Part shown: one piece after another, positions 23,415 to 35,407 of the stretch
How positions within the stretch are numbered: the stretch's first letter is position 1
Layout of the letters: each line of letters starts with the position of its first letter
NCBI GenBank assembly: GCA_964543235.1
Contig: CAZIXE010000034.1
Span: 1-40,493, forward strand
DNA length: 40,493 bases
Reading direction: 5' to 3'
Source of the DNA: JANMMJ01 sp964543235
Lineage (GTDB): Bacteria > Pseudomonadota > Alphaproteobacteria > Rhizobiales > Aestuariivirgaceae
Made by a program: the position numbers and the translations under genes
The notes under the pieces: generated by a model
Told to the model about the DNA's origin: nothing
Databases searched by the model: none
Seen by the model: only the letters and a program-made list of their open reading frames with translations

Positions 23415-23425
23415 TAGTATGACAA
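23415..23425 (+). promoter_or_regulatory. FadR/GntR-type operator before the sugar-acid dehydratase gene
   Basis: TAGTATGACAA matches the FadR-subfamily GntR consensus TNGTNNNACNA at every fixed position. It lies 15 nt upstream of the dehydratase ATG. Regulators of this subfamily commonly control sugar-acid degradation genes such as dgo and uxu. No such regulator is encoded in the window, so control would be from elsewhere. A match of this length can occur by chance. Confidence 0.5.
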
Positions 23426-23440
23426 ATATGGGAGACGGCC

Positions 23441-25240
23441 ATGGCCAACAAGCAAAAACCGCTCAAACTCCGGTCGCAATACTGGTTCGACAACCCGGCA
23501 AACGCCGATATGACGGCGCTCTATCTCGAGCGCTACCTGAACTTCGGGTTCACGCGGCAGGAACTGCAGGGCGGCAAGCCGATCATCGGCATTGCCCAGA
23601 CCGGGTCCGACCTGTCGCCCTGCAACCGGGCCCATATCGACTGGGTGAAGCGGGTGCGCGACGGTATCACCGAGGCAGGTGGCGTTCCTCTCGAATTCCC
23701 GATCCACCCGATCCAGGAAACCGGCAAGCGGCCGACGGCCTCGCTCGACCGCAATCTTGCCTATCTGTCGCTCGTCGAGGTGCTGTACGGCTATCCGATC
23801 GACGGGGTGGTCCTCACCATCGGTTGCGACAAGACCACGCCGGCCTGCCTCATGGCGGCGGCAACAGTCGACATTCCAGCGATCGCGCTCTCCTCCGGTC
23901 CCATGCTCAACGGCTGGTACAAGGGCCAGCGTACCGGCTCCGGGACCATCGTTTGGATGGCCCGCGAGAAGCTCGCCACCGGCGAGATCGACTATGAAGG
24001 CTTCGTCGAACTGGTCGCCACTTCAGCGCCCTCGACAGGCTTTTGCAACACCATGGGCACGGCAACGACCATGAATTCGCTTGCCGAAGCGCTGGGCATG
24101 TCGCTGCCCTACAACGCGGCGATTCCGGCGCCCTATCGCGAGCGTGGCCAGATCGCCTATGAAACCGGCCGGCGCATCGTCGAGATGGTGCATGAGGACC
24201 TCACGCCCTCCAAGATCATGACCCGCAAAGCCTTCGAGAACGCCATTGCGGTCAACACGGCGATCGGCGGCTCGACCAATGCGCCCAACCATCTGAACGG
24301 CATTGCCCGCCATCTCGGCATCGAACTCAATGTGATGGACTGGGAGACGTTAGGCTACGACTTGCCACTCCTGGTCAACCTGCAGCCGGCCGGTGAGTAT
24401 CTGGGGGAGGACTATCATCGGGCCGGTGGAGTTCCGGCAGTGGTGGCGGAACTCATCAAGGCCGGCAAGATTCACGAGGATTGCATCACCGCCAACGGCA
24501 AGACGATCGGTGAGAACTGCCGCGACAAGTTTTCCTGGAACCGGGACGTTATCAAAGAATACGACAACCCGATCAAGAGGCAGGCCGGGTTCAAGGTACT
24601 GAGCGGCAATCTGTTCGATTCCGCCATCATGAAGACATCGGTGATCTCCGACGAATTCCGCCAGCGTTACCTGTCCAACCCAAAGGACCCCAACGCCTTC
24701 GAAGCCAAGGCCATCGTGTTTGACGGCCCTGAAGACTATCACGCGAACATCGACAATCCGAATCTCGGAATCGACGAAAACACCATCCTGTTCATGCGGG
24801 GCACCGGTCCGCTCGGTTATCCCGGGGCCGCGGAAGTGGTCAATATGCGGTCTCCGGCGCAACTCCTGGAGAAGGGCGTCCGGTCACTTCCCTGCGTCGG
24901 CGACGGCCGGCAATCGGGCACATCGGGATCGCCCTCAATCCTCAATGCTTCGCCCGAGGCAGCAGCAGGCGGCGGCCTTGCGCTCATCGAAAACGGCGAC
25001 CGGGTACGGATCGACCTCAACAAGGGAACCTGCAACCTGCTCGTTTCCGAGGCGGAACTCGAAAAGCGGCGGAAGGCGCTCGAAGCCAAAGGCGGTTACA
25101 AGGTTCCAGAAAGCCAGACGCCCTGGCAGGAACTGTTCCGCCAGAACGTCGATCAGCTAGCCCAGGGCATGGTGATGAAGGGCGCCGTGAAGTTCCAGCG
25201 CATTGCCAAGACCATGGGCATTCCGCGCGACAATCACTGA
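23441..25240 (+). CDS. IlvD/Edd-family sugar-acid dehydratase, XylD/arabonate dehydratase-like
   Basis: This 599-residue enzyme belongs to the iron-sulfur IlvD/Edd family and looks closest to the pentonate/hexonate dehydratases such as Caulobacter XylD and L-arabonate dehydratase. It converts an aldonic acid to the 2-keto-3-deoxy acid. Shared features are RSQYWFDNPANADMTALYLE, the presumed [2Fe-2S] ligands Cys61 (SDLSPCNRAH), Cys129 (TIGCDKTTPA) and Cys202 (TGFCNTMGTA), the catalytic-serine segment QSGTSGSPSILNASPEA (Ser492 region), and the ending PRDNH. It is not the amino-acid pathway IlvD. The neighbouring mutarotase, sugar dehydrogenase and DgoK point to galactonate or a related acid. The ATG has GGGAGA upstream and overlaps the mutarotase gene at its stop. 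Confidence 0.9.
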   Translation: MANKQKPLKLRSQYWFDNPANADMTALYLERYLNFGFTRQELQGGKPIIGIAQTGSDLSPCNRAHIDWVKRVRDGITEAGGVPLEFPIHPIQETGKRPTASLDRNLAYLSLVEVLYGYPIDGVVLTIGCDKTTPACLMAAATVDIPAIALSSGPMLNGWYKGQRTGSGTIVWMAREKLATGEIDYEGFVELVATSAPSTGFCNTMGTATTMNSLAEALGMSLPYNAAIPAPYRERGQIAYETGRRIVEMVHEDLTPSKIMTRKAFENAIAVNTAIGGSTNAPNHLNGIARHLGIELNVMDWETLGYDLPLLVNLQPAGEYLGEDYHRAGGVPAVVAELIKAGKIHEDCITANGKTIGENCRDKFSWNRDVIKEYDNPIKRQAGFKVLSGNLFDSAIMKTSVISDEFRQRYLSNPKDPNAFEAKAIVFDGPEDYHANIDNPNLGIDENTILFMRGTGPLGYPGAAEVVNMRSPAQLLEKGVRSLPCVGDGRQSGTSGSPSILNASPEAAAGGGLALIENGDRVRIDLNKGTCNLLVSEAELEKRRKALEAKGGYKVPESQTPWQELFRQNVDQLAQGMVMKGAVKFQRIAKTMGIPRDNH

Positions 25241-26166
25241 TGATCGAGATCAGCAGCAACAGGCTTCGCGTCACCTTCAGCGATCTCGGCGCACGAATCG
25301 TTTCCGTCTTTATAAACGGCGTCGACATGGTAGCGGGCGGGGGTACGGATGAGCAGTTGCTTGCCGGCGACTGGACGGCCGGTGCGGTCTGCGGCCGCTA
25401 CGCCGGGCGGATTACCGGGGCGCGCTTCAGCCTCGACGACACGACATATCCGCTCGTTGCTAACATGGGCGAGCACCAGTTGCATGGCGGACCGGACAAT
25501 TTTGCACTGCGCCGCTGGGCATCGTCCGTATCCAAACAATCGGTAAGGTTCAGTCTGCAGTCTCCGGATGGTGACCAGGGATTTCCCGGATTGCTCGATG
25601 TGACTGCCACCTATTCAGTCAAAGAAACAACGCTGTCGCTGGCATTCGAGGCGTACACAGACAAGCCCACCGTCATAAACCTCACCAACCATGCCTACTG
25701 GAATCTGTCCGGCGGTAAACGCGATGCGCTGGCGCATGAGATGCAAATCAACGCCCATTCGTATCTGCCCCTCGACAGGCTGTTGCTTCCCACCGGCGAG
25801 ATCAGCAAGGTCGAAGGCACACGCTGGGATTTCCGCACCTTGCGCAGAGTTGGCGAGGCCTATGACAATTGCTGGGTCCTCGATGGCAGGCGTGGCGACA
25901 TGAAGTGCGGCCTCATCCTGCGCGATCCCGGTTCCGGCCGGCGCATGGAAGTGTGGACAACCGAGTGCGGCATGCAGATGTATACGGCCATCCACTGGAA
26001 CCCGGGATTTCCCGGCCGCAACGGGCCGCTGCTGCAGCATGGAGCGATCGCCATCGAACCGCAGAACTTCCCCGACGCGCCGACGCACCCCAATTTTCCG
26101 TCTGCCGTGCTGCGCCCGGGCGAGGTCTACCGGCAGCGCATGGAATGGCGGTTCAACGAGGGTTAG
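25240..26166 (+). CDS. Aldose 1-epimerase (mutarotase)
   Basis: This enzyme interconverts alpha and beta anomers of free sugars, supplying the form used by the sugar dehydrogenase or kinase. The 308-residue beta-sandwich protein has the family residues HQLHGGPDNFALRRW, the catalytic histidine in NLTNHAYWNLSGG and the catalytic glutamate in AIEPQNFPDAPTHPNFPS. No signal peptide is present, so it is cytoplasmic. Its start overlaps the dehydratase stop (TGATG), so the two are coupled. Its stop overlaps the end of the convergent SDR gene by 4 nt. The sugar is probably galactose, by context. Confidence 0.93.
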   Translation: MIEISSNRLRVTFSDLGARIVSVFINGVDMVAGGGTDEQLLAGDWTAGAVCGRYAGRITGARFSLDDTTYPLVANMGEHQLHGGPDNFALRRWASSVSKQSVRFSLQSPDGDQGFPGLLDVTATYSVKETTLSLAFEAYTDKPTVINLTNHAYWNLSGGKRDALAHEMQINAHSYLPLDRLLLPTGEISKVEGTRWDFRTLRRVGEAYDNCWVLDGRRGDMKCGLILRDPGSGRRMEVWTTECGMQMYTAIHWNPGFPGRNGPLLQHGAIAIEPQNFPDAPTHPNFPSAVLRPGEVYRQRMEWRFNEG

Positions 26167-26915
26167 ACCCAGCCGCCGTCGACAATGAATTCCTGATTGG
26201 TGCAGGCGCCAGACTCGTCGGAAGCGAGAAACAGTGCCACGCGGGCAATATCCATCGGTACCAGTTTGCGCTTGAGGCACTGGTTTTCCTGAATGCGTTT
26301 CTCGCCCTCGGGTGTTACCCAGAGCTTCAACTGGCGCTCCGTCATGATCCATCCCGGCAACAGCATGTTCACGCGGATGTTGAAAGGGCCGAGGTCGCGG
26401 GCCAGGGAACGCGACAGGCCGGCCACGCCCGACTTCGCTGCCGTATAGGCTGCCATGCCACCCTGACCGATCTTCCACGAGGTTGAACCGAGATTGATGA
26501 TGGCGCCGCCGCCAGCCTGTTTCATCATGGGCGCGGCTGCCTGGGCGGCAAAGAACTGATGCTTCAGGTTCACGGCGATGCGGTTGTCCCAATAATCCGG
26601 CGTCATCTCCTCGAAGCTGTGACGCTCATCGTGGGCGGCGTTGTTGACGAGGATGGTCACCGGCCCAAGATCCTTGCCCGCGTCGCGAATGGCAATCTGA
26701 AGGGAAGGCGTGTCGGTCACGTCGCAGTGCCGGTACCAGATGCCACCGCCCAGCCGCGCAGTGAGTGCTGCCGCGCGTTCATCGGCGAGATCGACGAACG
26801 CCACTTTGCAGCCCTGGCCATGGAACGCCTCGACAAAAGCTTCGCCGATACCCATGGCGCCACCGGTTATGAATACCGTCTTGCCGCTGAGATCGGGGTA
26901 AGTCGCGCCTCGCAT
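26163..26915 (-). CDS. SDR-family sugar 1-dehydrogenase, XylB-like
   Basis: This 250-residue classical short-chain dehydrogenase has the cofactor motif TGGAMGIG (17-24), NNAAHDERHSFEEM (91-104), the catalytic Ser144/Ser146 region, Tyr157 and Lys161 (YTAAK). The C-terminal part QCLKRKLVPMDIARVALFLA and the ending VDGGWV closely resemble Caulobacter D-xylose dehydrogenase XylB. It most likely oxidises an aldose to its lactone with NAD(P). Given dgoK 9 nt upstream in the same operon, a D-galactose (or fucose/arabinose) dehydrogenase role is more likely than xylose. No lactonase gene is visible nearby. Confidence 0.87.
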   Translation of the reverse strand: MRGATYPDLSGKTVFITGGAMGIGEAFVEAFHGQGCKVAFVDLADERAAALTARLGGGIWYRHCDVTDTPSLQIAIRDAGKDLGPVTILVNNAAHDERHSFEEMTPDYWDNRIAVNLKHQFFAAQAAAPMMKQAGGGAIINLGSTSWKIGQGGMAAYTAAKSGVAGLSRSLARDLGPFNIRVNMLLPGWIMTERQLKLWVTPEGEKRIQENQCLKRKLVPMDIARVALFLASDESGACTNQEFIVDGGWV

Positions 26916-26924
26916 CTTTCCTCC

Positions 26925-27806
26925 CTAAATATCCAGTCCTGCCGCGCGGCCAATACGCTGCAGCCCGGCCACTGCCGCATGCGGCGTACCGATCTCCGCA
27001 TGGCGGCCGGCGACCGCAAAGGCTTCGCTGTAACGCGCGCAAAGCTCGGGTGTACCAATGAGTGTCACTGCCCCGGACTTGCGCTCGCCAGACATCTCGC
27101 AGCCGATCAGAAGGCCCGACAGGTAGCTTGGCAGGCTCTCAGGGGCGATCCTGCCGCAAAGACCCAGGGTGCGGGCCGTGAAAATCACATGCAGCAGCCG
27201 CTGACCATGCTCGAGGCCCGTCATGACTCCGCGGGCGAAGGCCTCCCGATCATGGTCGCCATCCTGCATCAGGCGGCCGAGAATTGTGTGCCGCCTCAGC
27301 GCGGCATAGACCTCGCCCGTCATATAGGTGGTGAAATGGATTATCGCGCCGTCTTTCACCGTCACCCATTTCGAATGGGTGCCAGGCAGAACGAAGCGGC
27401 CATCGTCGCGTTCCAATGCACCGAGAACTTGGGTCTCTTCGCCGCGCATGACATCAGGCAGACCCTGGCTTTCGCATGTCAGGCCGGGCACGAAACTGAC
27501 AATGCGGCCTTCTGAGGTCACGTGCTGGCGCAGGCGCCCGGCCAGAACCGACAGTCCGGCCGGGCACTCGCAGTAAGGAACTTCGATCCAACCCTGCTTG
27601 GAGGTAATCATGCCGGCACCCAGCACCGGCAGGCTCACATCCCAATCACCAATGTGGCGCTCGAGAACGGCTTCAAAATCGCCGTCCGTCACTGCAAGGA
27701 TGCCGTCCGGCCCCTCCTGGGTGGCAAGGATATCGCCTTTCTGGTCAACCAGATAGGCGCGGAAGCTCGAGGTTCCCCAATCGAGCGCAATGAAGGTGGC
27801 GGTCAT
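26925..27806 (-). CDS. dgoK: 2-dehydro-3-deoxygalactonokinase DgoK
   Basis: DgoK phosphorylates 2-keto-3-deoxygalactonate to the 6-phosphate in the De Ley-Doudoroff pathway. The 293-residue protein has the ATP-binding start FIALDWGTSSFRAYLVD, VLGAGMITSKQGWIEVPYCE, FVPGLTCES, DVMRGEETQVLGAL and LPGTHSKWVTVKDGAI, all typical of DgoK. It lies between the DMT transporter and the sugar dehydrogenase in one minus-strand operon. A dedicated DgoA aldolase is not in the window; the Eda at 35408 might cleave the product. The identification of the family is firm, the physiological substrate less so. Confidence 0.93.
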   Translation of the reverse strand: MTATFIALDWGTSSFRAYLVDQKGDILATQEGPDGILAVTDGDFEAVLERHIGDWDVSLPVLGAGMITSKQGWIEVPYCECPAGLSVLAGRLRQHVTSEGRIVSFVPGLTCESQGLPDVMRGEETQVLGALERDDGRFVLPGTHSKWVTVKDGAIIHFTTYMTGEVYAALRRHTILGRLMQDGDHDREAFARGVMTGLEHGQRLLHVIFTARTLGLCGRIAPESLPSYLSGLLIGCEMSGERKSGAVTLIGTPELCARYSEAFAVAGRHAEIGTPHAAVAGLQRIGRAAGLDI

Positions 27807-27841
27807 TTGGCGCTCCCCATGCCAGCTTGACGGCGTTCTGT

Positions 27842-28798
27842 CTATGCGCTGTTGCGGCGAATGCGTCCGGCAGCCATTGCCACGAGCCCAGCACCGACAA
27901 TCAGCGCGGCGCCCATGACCGTCGACAGTTTCGGCACCTCATGCCAGACGAGAAAACCGAGAATCGCAGCCCAGACAAGCGCCGTGTACTCGAAGCTTGC
28001 GACAAGGTTGGCTTCGGCCTCGCGATAGGCGAAGGTCAATCCGGTCACGCCGGCCGCTGCTGTCAGCCCACAGGATATCATCACCAACAGGTCGCTGGCA
28101 TCCGGCATGGCCCAAGGCCGCAGCAGGAAGGCAAGGCTGGGATGGGCAAGCGGTCCAAAATCGAAGACCCCGAACACCGCCCACATCAGGACAGCAGCGA
28201 GAAGGAAAACGAAGGTCGTGTAGGAGGCGATGACAGACCCTGGAACACTGGCGCCAAGACTGCGGCCAAAGATCATGCCGAGACTGTAGAGCAAGGCGCA
28301 GAGCAGGATCAGGAGACCGGCCGGCTCAAAGACGCTGCGCCCCGGCTGCAGCATGACCAGGACACCCATGAAGCCAACCGCGACGGCGAGCCAGCGCAGT
28401 ACCCCTACCCGCTCACCCAGCAGCGGGCCCGCAAGCGCCACGATGATCAGCGGCACCGTCGAGTAGAGCGCCACGGCATCGGTGAAGGGTATGGCGGCAA
28501 AGGCCAAATAGTAGCAGAGATAACCCAGCAGCAGGAGCATGGCACGCAACAGCAGCAGGCCCGCGCGGCGGCCGAGCAGGGCGGGAAGGCCGGCATCAAA
28601 GTGAACCAGCAGCAGCATGAGCGGCATGGCGGCGAGGCTGCGGATGAACATGACCTGGCTCAGCGGATAATCGCCGCTGACGAGCTTGACCGCCACATCG
28701 TGGAGCGCAAACGCGAAGACACCCAGGCACAAGTAGATGATGCCGCGCACCGGATGGTTGCGCAGGGCCATGGCGGAAGTGGTGGTCGCGGCGGTCAT
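27842..28798 (-). CDS. EamA-family DMT transporter
   Basis: This is a 318-residue inner-membrane protein with ten hydrophobic segments in two EamA repeats (about 18-150 and 160-310), the drug/metabolite transporter fold. Typical parts are FALHDVAVKLVSG, LAFAAIPFTDAVALYSTVPL near the end of repeat 1 and EYTALVWAAILGFLVWHE in repeat 2. The substrate is unknown; the family includes exporters of amino acids and other metabolites. It is the first gene of the operon with dgoK and the sugar dehydrogenase, 35 nt upstream of dgoK, so a role in handling a sugar-derived compound is possible. An alternative start is the ATG at 28771. Confidence 0.9.
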   Translation of the reverse strand: MTAATTTSAMALRNHPVRGIIYLCLGVFAFALHDVAVKLVSGDYPLSQVMFIRSLAAMPLMLLLVHFDAGLPALLGRRAGLLLLRAMLLLLGYLCYYLAFAAIPFTDAVALYSTVPLIIVALAGPLLGERVGVLRWLAVAVGFMGVLVMLQPGRSVFEPAGLLILLCALLYSLGMIFGRSLGASVPGSVIASYTTFVFLLAAVLMWAVFGVFDFGPLAHPSLAFLLRPWAMPDASDLLVMISCGLTAAAGVTGLTFAYREAEANLVASFEYTALVWAAILGFLVWHEVPKLSTVMGAALIVGAGLVAMAAGRIRRNSA

Positions 28799-28910
28799 AG
28801 GGATGAGTTTTCAGACGGCGTTGGCGGCCTCACGCATAGCACGACGCAGCGGCTCGTGCATGTCAGCAGCGCGTCATGGAGCGCATGCAGAGGGGTCATG
28901 CACCAGGCAC

Positions 28911-31370
28911 TCATCTGACCCGGTTGGGCTTCACGGGAGCCGCATTGAGCGGATCCTCGGGCCAGACATGTTTGGGATAGCGGCCGCGCATCTCAGAACG
29001 GACCGCGGGATAGACATTGGTCCAGAAGGTCTCGAGGCTCTGGGTAACGGCCAGCGGCCGGCCGGCAGGAGAGAGCAGTTCGATGCGCAGCCTGGCACGG
29101 CCATCGGCAATGCGCGGGGTCGCGGCAAGGCCGAACATTTCCTGCAAGCGTGCGCTCAGCACCGGACCGCCCTCGGCAGCATAGTCGATCAGGACGTCCT
29201 TGCCCGATGGAATGACAAGGCGGGAAGGCGCCAGGGCGTCGAGGTTGCGCAGTTTCGCCGGGGCAATCAGGCTTCGCAGGATCGCATGCAGATCAAGCCG
29301 CTCGAGATGTGTGGCGCGGCTCATGCCGGCGAGATAGGGTGCAAGCCAGTCCTCGAGGGCTTCCACCAGCGCGCTGTCGCGCAGGTCCGGCCAGCCGTCC
29401 TCCGGAAACAGGCGGCGAAGGAAGGCAACGCGAGCGCGAAAACGCTCCGCCGCCTCGTTCCAGGGCAGGGACGACAGGCCCATGGCACGGATGCCCTTGC
29501 ACATCACTTCGGCAATACGGTCGGGCGACGGGTTGTCCAGCGGCCGCTCCTCCAGGACGAGCGCTCCAAACATCCGGCGGCGGATCGCCATCACCGCTCG
29601 CTGGCGAGAGTCCCAGTCCAGGAACTCCTCGTCCGCAATATGCGGCGCGAAGTGTTCCTCAATTTCATCTTTCGACAGTTCGGAAGCCAGAAAAACCCTC
29701 TGGTCGCCGGGCCTGCCATCGGTTGTGGCAATGGCGAGGAAGGGAGCACCGGCAAGAGGGTCGTGTTCGGCGAGCACGGCGCCGCCACCACCAGCCATGC
29801 GGTAACGGCCACGGCCGCCGCGGGCTTGGGCAATCCGCTCGGGAAAGGCCAATCCAATGAGGACACCCGGCCGCAATGCGTCATCTCCGCCAGCAATACC
29901 GGCAATTCTTCTGATCTGGCCCGCCGCCTCGTGGACGCGTTCTCTCATCGTCCGGTTGACTGCGGCGCGCTCACCATGCAGCGCTTCAAGGCGCAAGGCG
30001 AGGTCGGCAGATGTCTGGCGGTCAAGCAGATCGCGCTCGGAGAGCAGGCTGGCCAGGTTGGCGGCCAGTGCGCCGGCGCCCTTGTCCTTGCCGGCAGCCA
30101 CCATGTGGGCCAGGCGCGGATGCAGCGGCAGCGCTGCCATGGCGCGGCCTGTCGCGGTGATCCGGCCACTGCTGTCAATGGCATCAAGTCCCACGAGAAG
30201 TTGCCGTGCCTGGGCATAAGCCGCCGGCGGCGGCGGATCGAGCCAGCGCAATTGCCCAGGTTCTGTAACGCCCCAGGCTGCAAGCTCGAGTGCCAGCGGC
30301 GCCAGGTCGGCCGTCATGATCTCCGGCGAATCGAAGGGGATCAGCGCCCGGTTTTCTGCCTCGGGCCAGAGCCGGTAGCACAGGCCCGGGCCAATTCGTC
30401 CGGCGCGCCCGCGACGCTGATCGGCAGCCGCCAGCGAAACGCGTTCGGTCGCCAGCGCTGTCATGCCGGTTCCCGGGTCGAAGTGCGGCCGACGCCGGTA
30501 GCCGCAGTCGACGACGATGCCAATGCCTTCGATGGTGAGCGAGGTTTCCGCTATGGTCGTAGCGAGAACCACCTTGCGGCGGCCAGGCTCGGCGGGCCTT
30601 ATGGCACGGTCCTGGTCGGCGAAGGACATCGCCCCGAACAGCGGCATGACGTCTGCGCCGATCCCCTGAAGTTCTGCGGCGGCGCGGCGGATCTCGGACT
30701 CGCCTGGCAGGAAGGCGAGAGCGCTTCCCTCCGCCTCAGCCAAAGCGTGGCGGACGGCACGGGCGGTATCGGCGGCTACGCTGGATTGCCGGGCGCGGTC
30801 GAGGTAGCGGGTTTCGACCGGGAAGGCGCGGCCCGGTGATTCGATGACCGGAACACCACCCAGAAACGCCGAGACCCGTGCCGCATCGATGGTGGCAGAC
30901 ATGACCAGCAGCCTGAGGTCGTCGCGAAGCCCCGTCTGGACATCAAGAGCCAGGGCCAGGGCCAGATCGCCGTCAAGGTTGCGCTCATGGAACTCGTCAA
31001 AGATGAGGAGTCCGACGCCGGCAAGTGATGGATCGGTTTGCAGACGCCGCGTGAGTATGCCTTCGGTTACCACTTCGATGCGGGTGGCAGCCGATACCCT
31101 GCGGTCGAGCCGGACGGCGTATCCTACCGTGCCGCCAAGCGGTTCGCCCAGCGTTTGCGACATGCGGTGGGCTGCCGCGCGGGCCGCGAGCCGCCGTGGT
31201 TCGAGCATGATAATGGACTTGCCAGCCAGCCACGGTTCGTGGAGAAGCGCCAGCGGAACGCGCGTTGTCTTGCCTGCCCCGGGTTCTGCAACAAGCACGG
31301 CGGCATTGGCCGCTGCAAGGGCCTGCCTGAGGGGCGGCAGTACCGATTCGATGGGAAGGGGTTGGGGCAT
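28911..31370 (-). CDS. hrpB: ATP-dependent helicase HrpB
   Basis: This is a 819-residue DExH-box RNA helicase of the HrpB type. It has Walker A EPGAGKTT (29-36), the DEFHERN box in LLIFDEFHERN, motif III MSATIDA, helicase C motifs (ETSLTIEGIGIVVDCG, DQRRGRAGRIGPG), a helicase-associated domain and the HrpB-specific C-terminal region ending near YPKHVWPEDPLNAAPVKPN. The cellular role of HrpB in bacteria is poorly defined. I place the start at 31370, where the conserved MPQPLPIESVLPPLRQAL begins. A further ATG at 31385 would overlap the -35 element of zwf. It is divergent from zwf. Confidence 0.94.
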   Translation of the reverse strand: MPQPLPIESVLPPLRQALAAANAAVLVAEPGAGKTTRVPLALLHEPWLAGKSIIMLEPRRLAARAAAHRMSQTLGEPLGGTVGYAVRLDRRVSAATRIEVVTEGILTRRLQTDPSLAGVGLLIFDEFHERNLDGDLALALALDVQTGLRDDLRLLVMSATIDAARVSAFLGGVPVIESPGRAFPVETRYLDRARQSSVAADTARAVRHALAEAEGSALAFLPGESEIRRAAAELQGIGADVMPLFGAMSFADQDRAIRPAEPGRRKVVLATTIAETSLTIEGIGIVVDCGYRRRPHFDPGTGMTALATERVSLAAADQRRGRAGRIGPGLCYRLWPEAENRALIPFDSPEIMTADLAPLALELAAWGVTEPGQLRWLDPPPPAAYAQARQLLVGLDAIDSSGRITATGRAMAALPLHPRLAHMVAAGKDKGAGALAANLASLLSERDLLDRQTSADLALRLEALHGERAAVNRTMRERVHEAAGQIRRIAGIAGGDDALRPGVLIGLAFPERIAQARGGRGRYRMAGGGGAVLAEHDPLAGAPFLAIATTDGRPGDQRVFLASELSKDEIEEHFAPHIADEEFLDWDSRQRAVMAIRRRMFGALVLEERPLDNPSPDRIAEVMCKGIRAMGLSSLPWNEAAERFRARVAFLRRLFPEDGWPDLRDSALVEALEDWLAPYLAGMSRATHLERLDLHAILRSLIAPAKLRNLDALAPSRLVIPSGKDVLIDYAAEGGPVLSARLQEMFGLAATPRIADGRARLRIELLSPAGRPLAVTQSLETFWTNVYPAVRSEMRGRYPKHVWPEDPLNAAPVKPNRVR

Positions 31371-31384
31371 GAATTTTGTTTGCA

Positions 31385-31413
31385 TTGCACAAATCTGCGG
31401 TTTCGTATATTAT
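31385..31413 (+). promoter_or_regulatory. zwf: Sigma-70-type promoter of the zwf operon
   Basis: TTGCAC (31385-31390) and TATTAT (31408-31413) are separated by exactly 17 bp, a near-ideal housekeeping promoter. Transcription would begin near 31420, leaving a leader of only about 15 nt. A palindrome covers the -10 element and the start site. Confidence 0.65.
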
Positions 31414-31430
31414 TTTAGCTCCTGAAATAA
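31410..31430 (+). promoter_or_regulatory. 21-bp palindrome over the zwf promoter
   Basis: TTATTTTAG (31410-31418), a 3-nt centre CTC, and CTGAAATAA (31422-31430) form an inverted repeat with 8 of 9 matching positions. It overlaps the -10 element and the expected start of transcription, where a repressor would block initiation. HexR, an RpiR-family repressor, controls zwf-edd genes in many proteobacteria, but I cannot say that this is its site. Confidence 0.5.
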
Positions 31431-31434
31431 ACCC

Positions 31435-32912
<1,478 letters not shown>

Positions 32913-32913
<1 letters not shown>

Positions 32914-33569
32914 TGATCGCCGCGGAGCGTCAATTTGCCGACCGCGAAGCCCTCGCGAAGCATCTTGCCGCCGATATCGCAGATGTCCTAGGCCAGGCAA
33001 TTGCCCACAAGGGCAGGGCAGTGCTTGCCGTCTCCGGCGGCACGACGCCGAAGCTCCTGTTCGAGACGCTGGCAGGACTCGCTATCCCCTGGGACAGGGT
33101 AACGGTCACGCTTGTCGATGAGCGGCAGGTGCCGGAGTCGAGCGAGCGCTCCAACGCCGGGCTGGTCAGGGAGCATCTGCTCAAGGACAAGGCGGCGGCC
33201 GCCACGTTCGTGCCGCTCTACCAGAATCCCGCTGCCGCCCACATAGCGCCGCTCGATGTCGTCGTGCTGGGTATGGGTACGGACGGACACACCGCTTCTT
33301 TCTTCCCTGGCGGGGACAAGCTGGACGAGGTTATTGATCCAGCGGCCAAAGAACGGCTCGTCGCCATCGAGGCTCCCGGAGCGGGCGAACCCCGCATCAC
33401 CTTCACATTGCCGGCGCTGCTCGCAGCAAATTTCATTGCGCTCCACATCGAAGGGGCGGAAAAGAGGAAGGTGCTGGACGAGGCACTGAAGCCCGGACCG
33501 GCCGCCGCGCTGCCGGTGCGCGCCGTGCTGCATTCGCCGGGTCCGGTCACTGTTTACTGGTGTAAATGA
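32913..33569 (+). CDS. pgl: 6-phosphogluconolactonase
   Basis: Pgl hydrolyses 6-phosphogluconolactone to 6-phosphogluconate. The 218-residue protein is the DevB/SOL type related to sugar-phosphate isomerases: VLAVSGGTTPKLLFETLA near residues 42-59, VTLVDERQVPESSERSN, VVVLGMGTDGHTASFFPGG and FTLPALLAAN. The frame is open upstream to 32775, but the ATG at 32913, overlapping the zwf stop, gives the normal length. edd follows after 16 nt. Confidence 0.97.
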
Positions 33570-33585
33570 GCGAAAGGGTCATGCC

Positions 33586-35406
<1,821 letters not shown>

Positions 35407-35407
35407 C

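Noticed and set aside
28856..28903. GTGCATG...CATGCAC inverted repeat between the DMT transporter and hrpB
   Set aside because: The arms are short and 34 nt apart with no T-tract or link to a promoter; likely chance.
28737..30839. A 700-codon plus-strand open frame
   Set aside because: It is antisense to hrpB, whose helicase motifs are intact. The translation is low in structure and rich in Arg/His/Gln, typical of a shadow frame.
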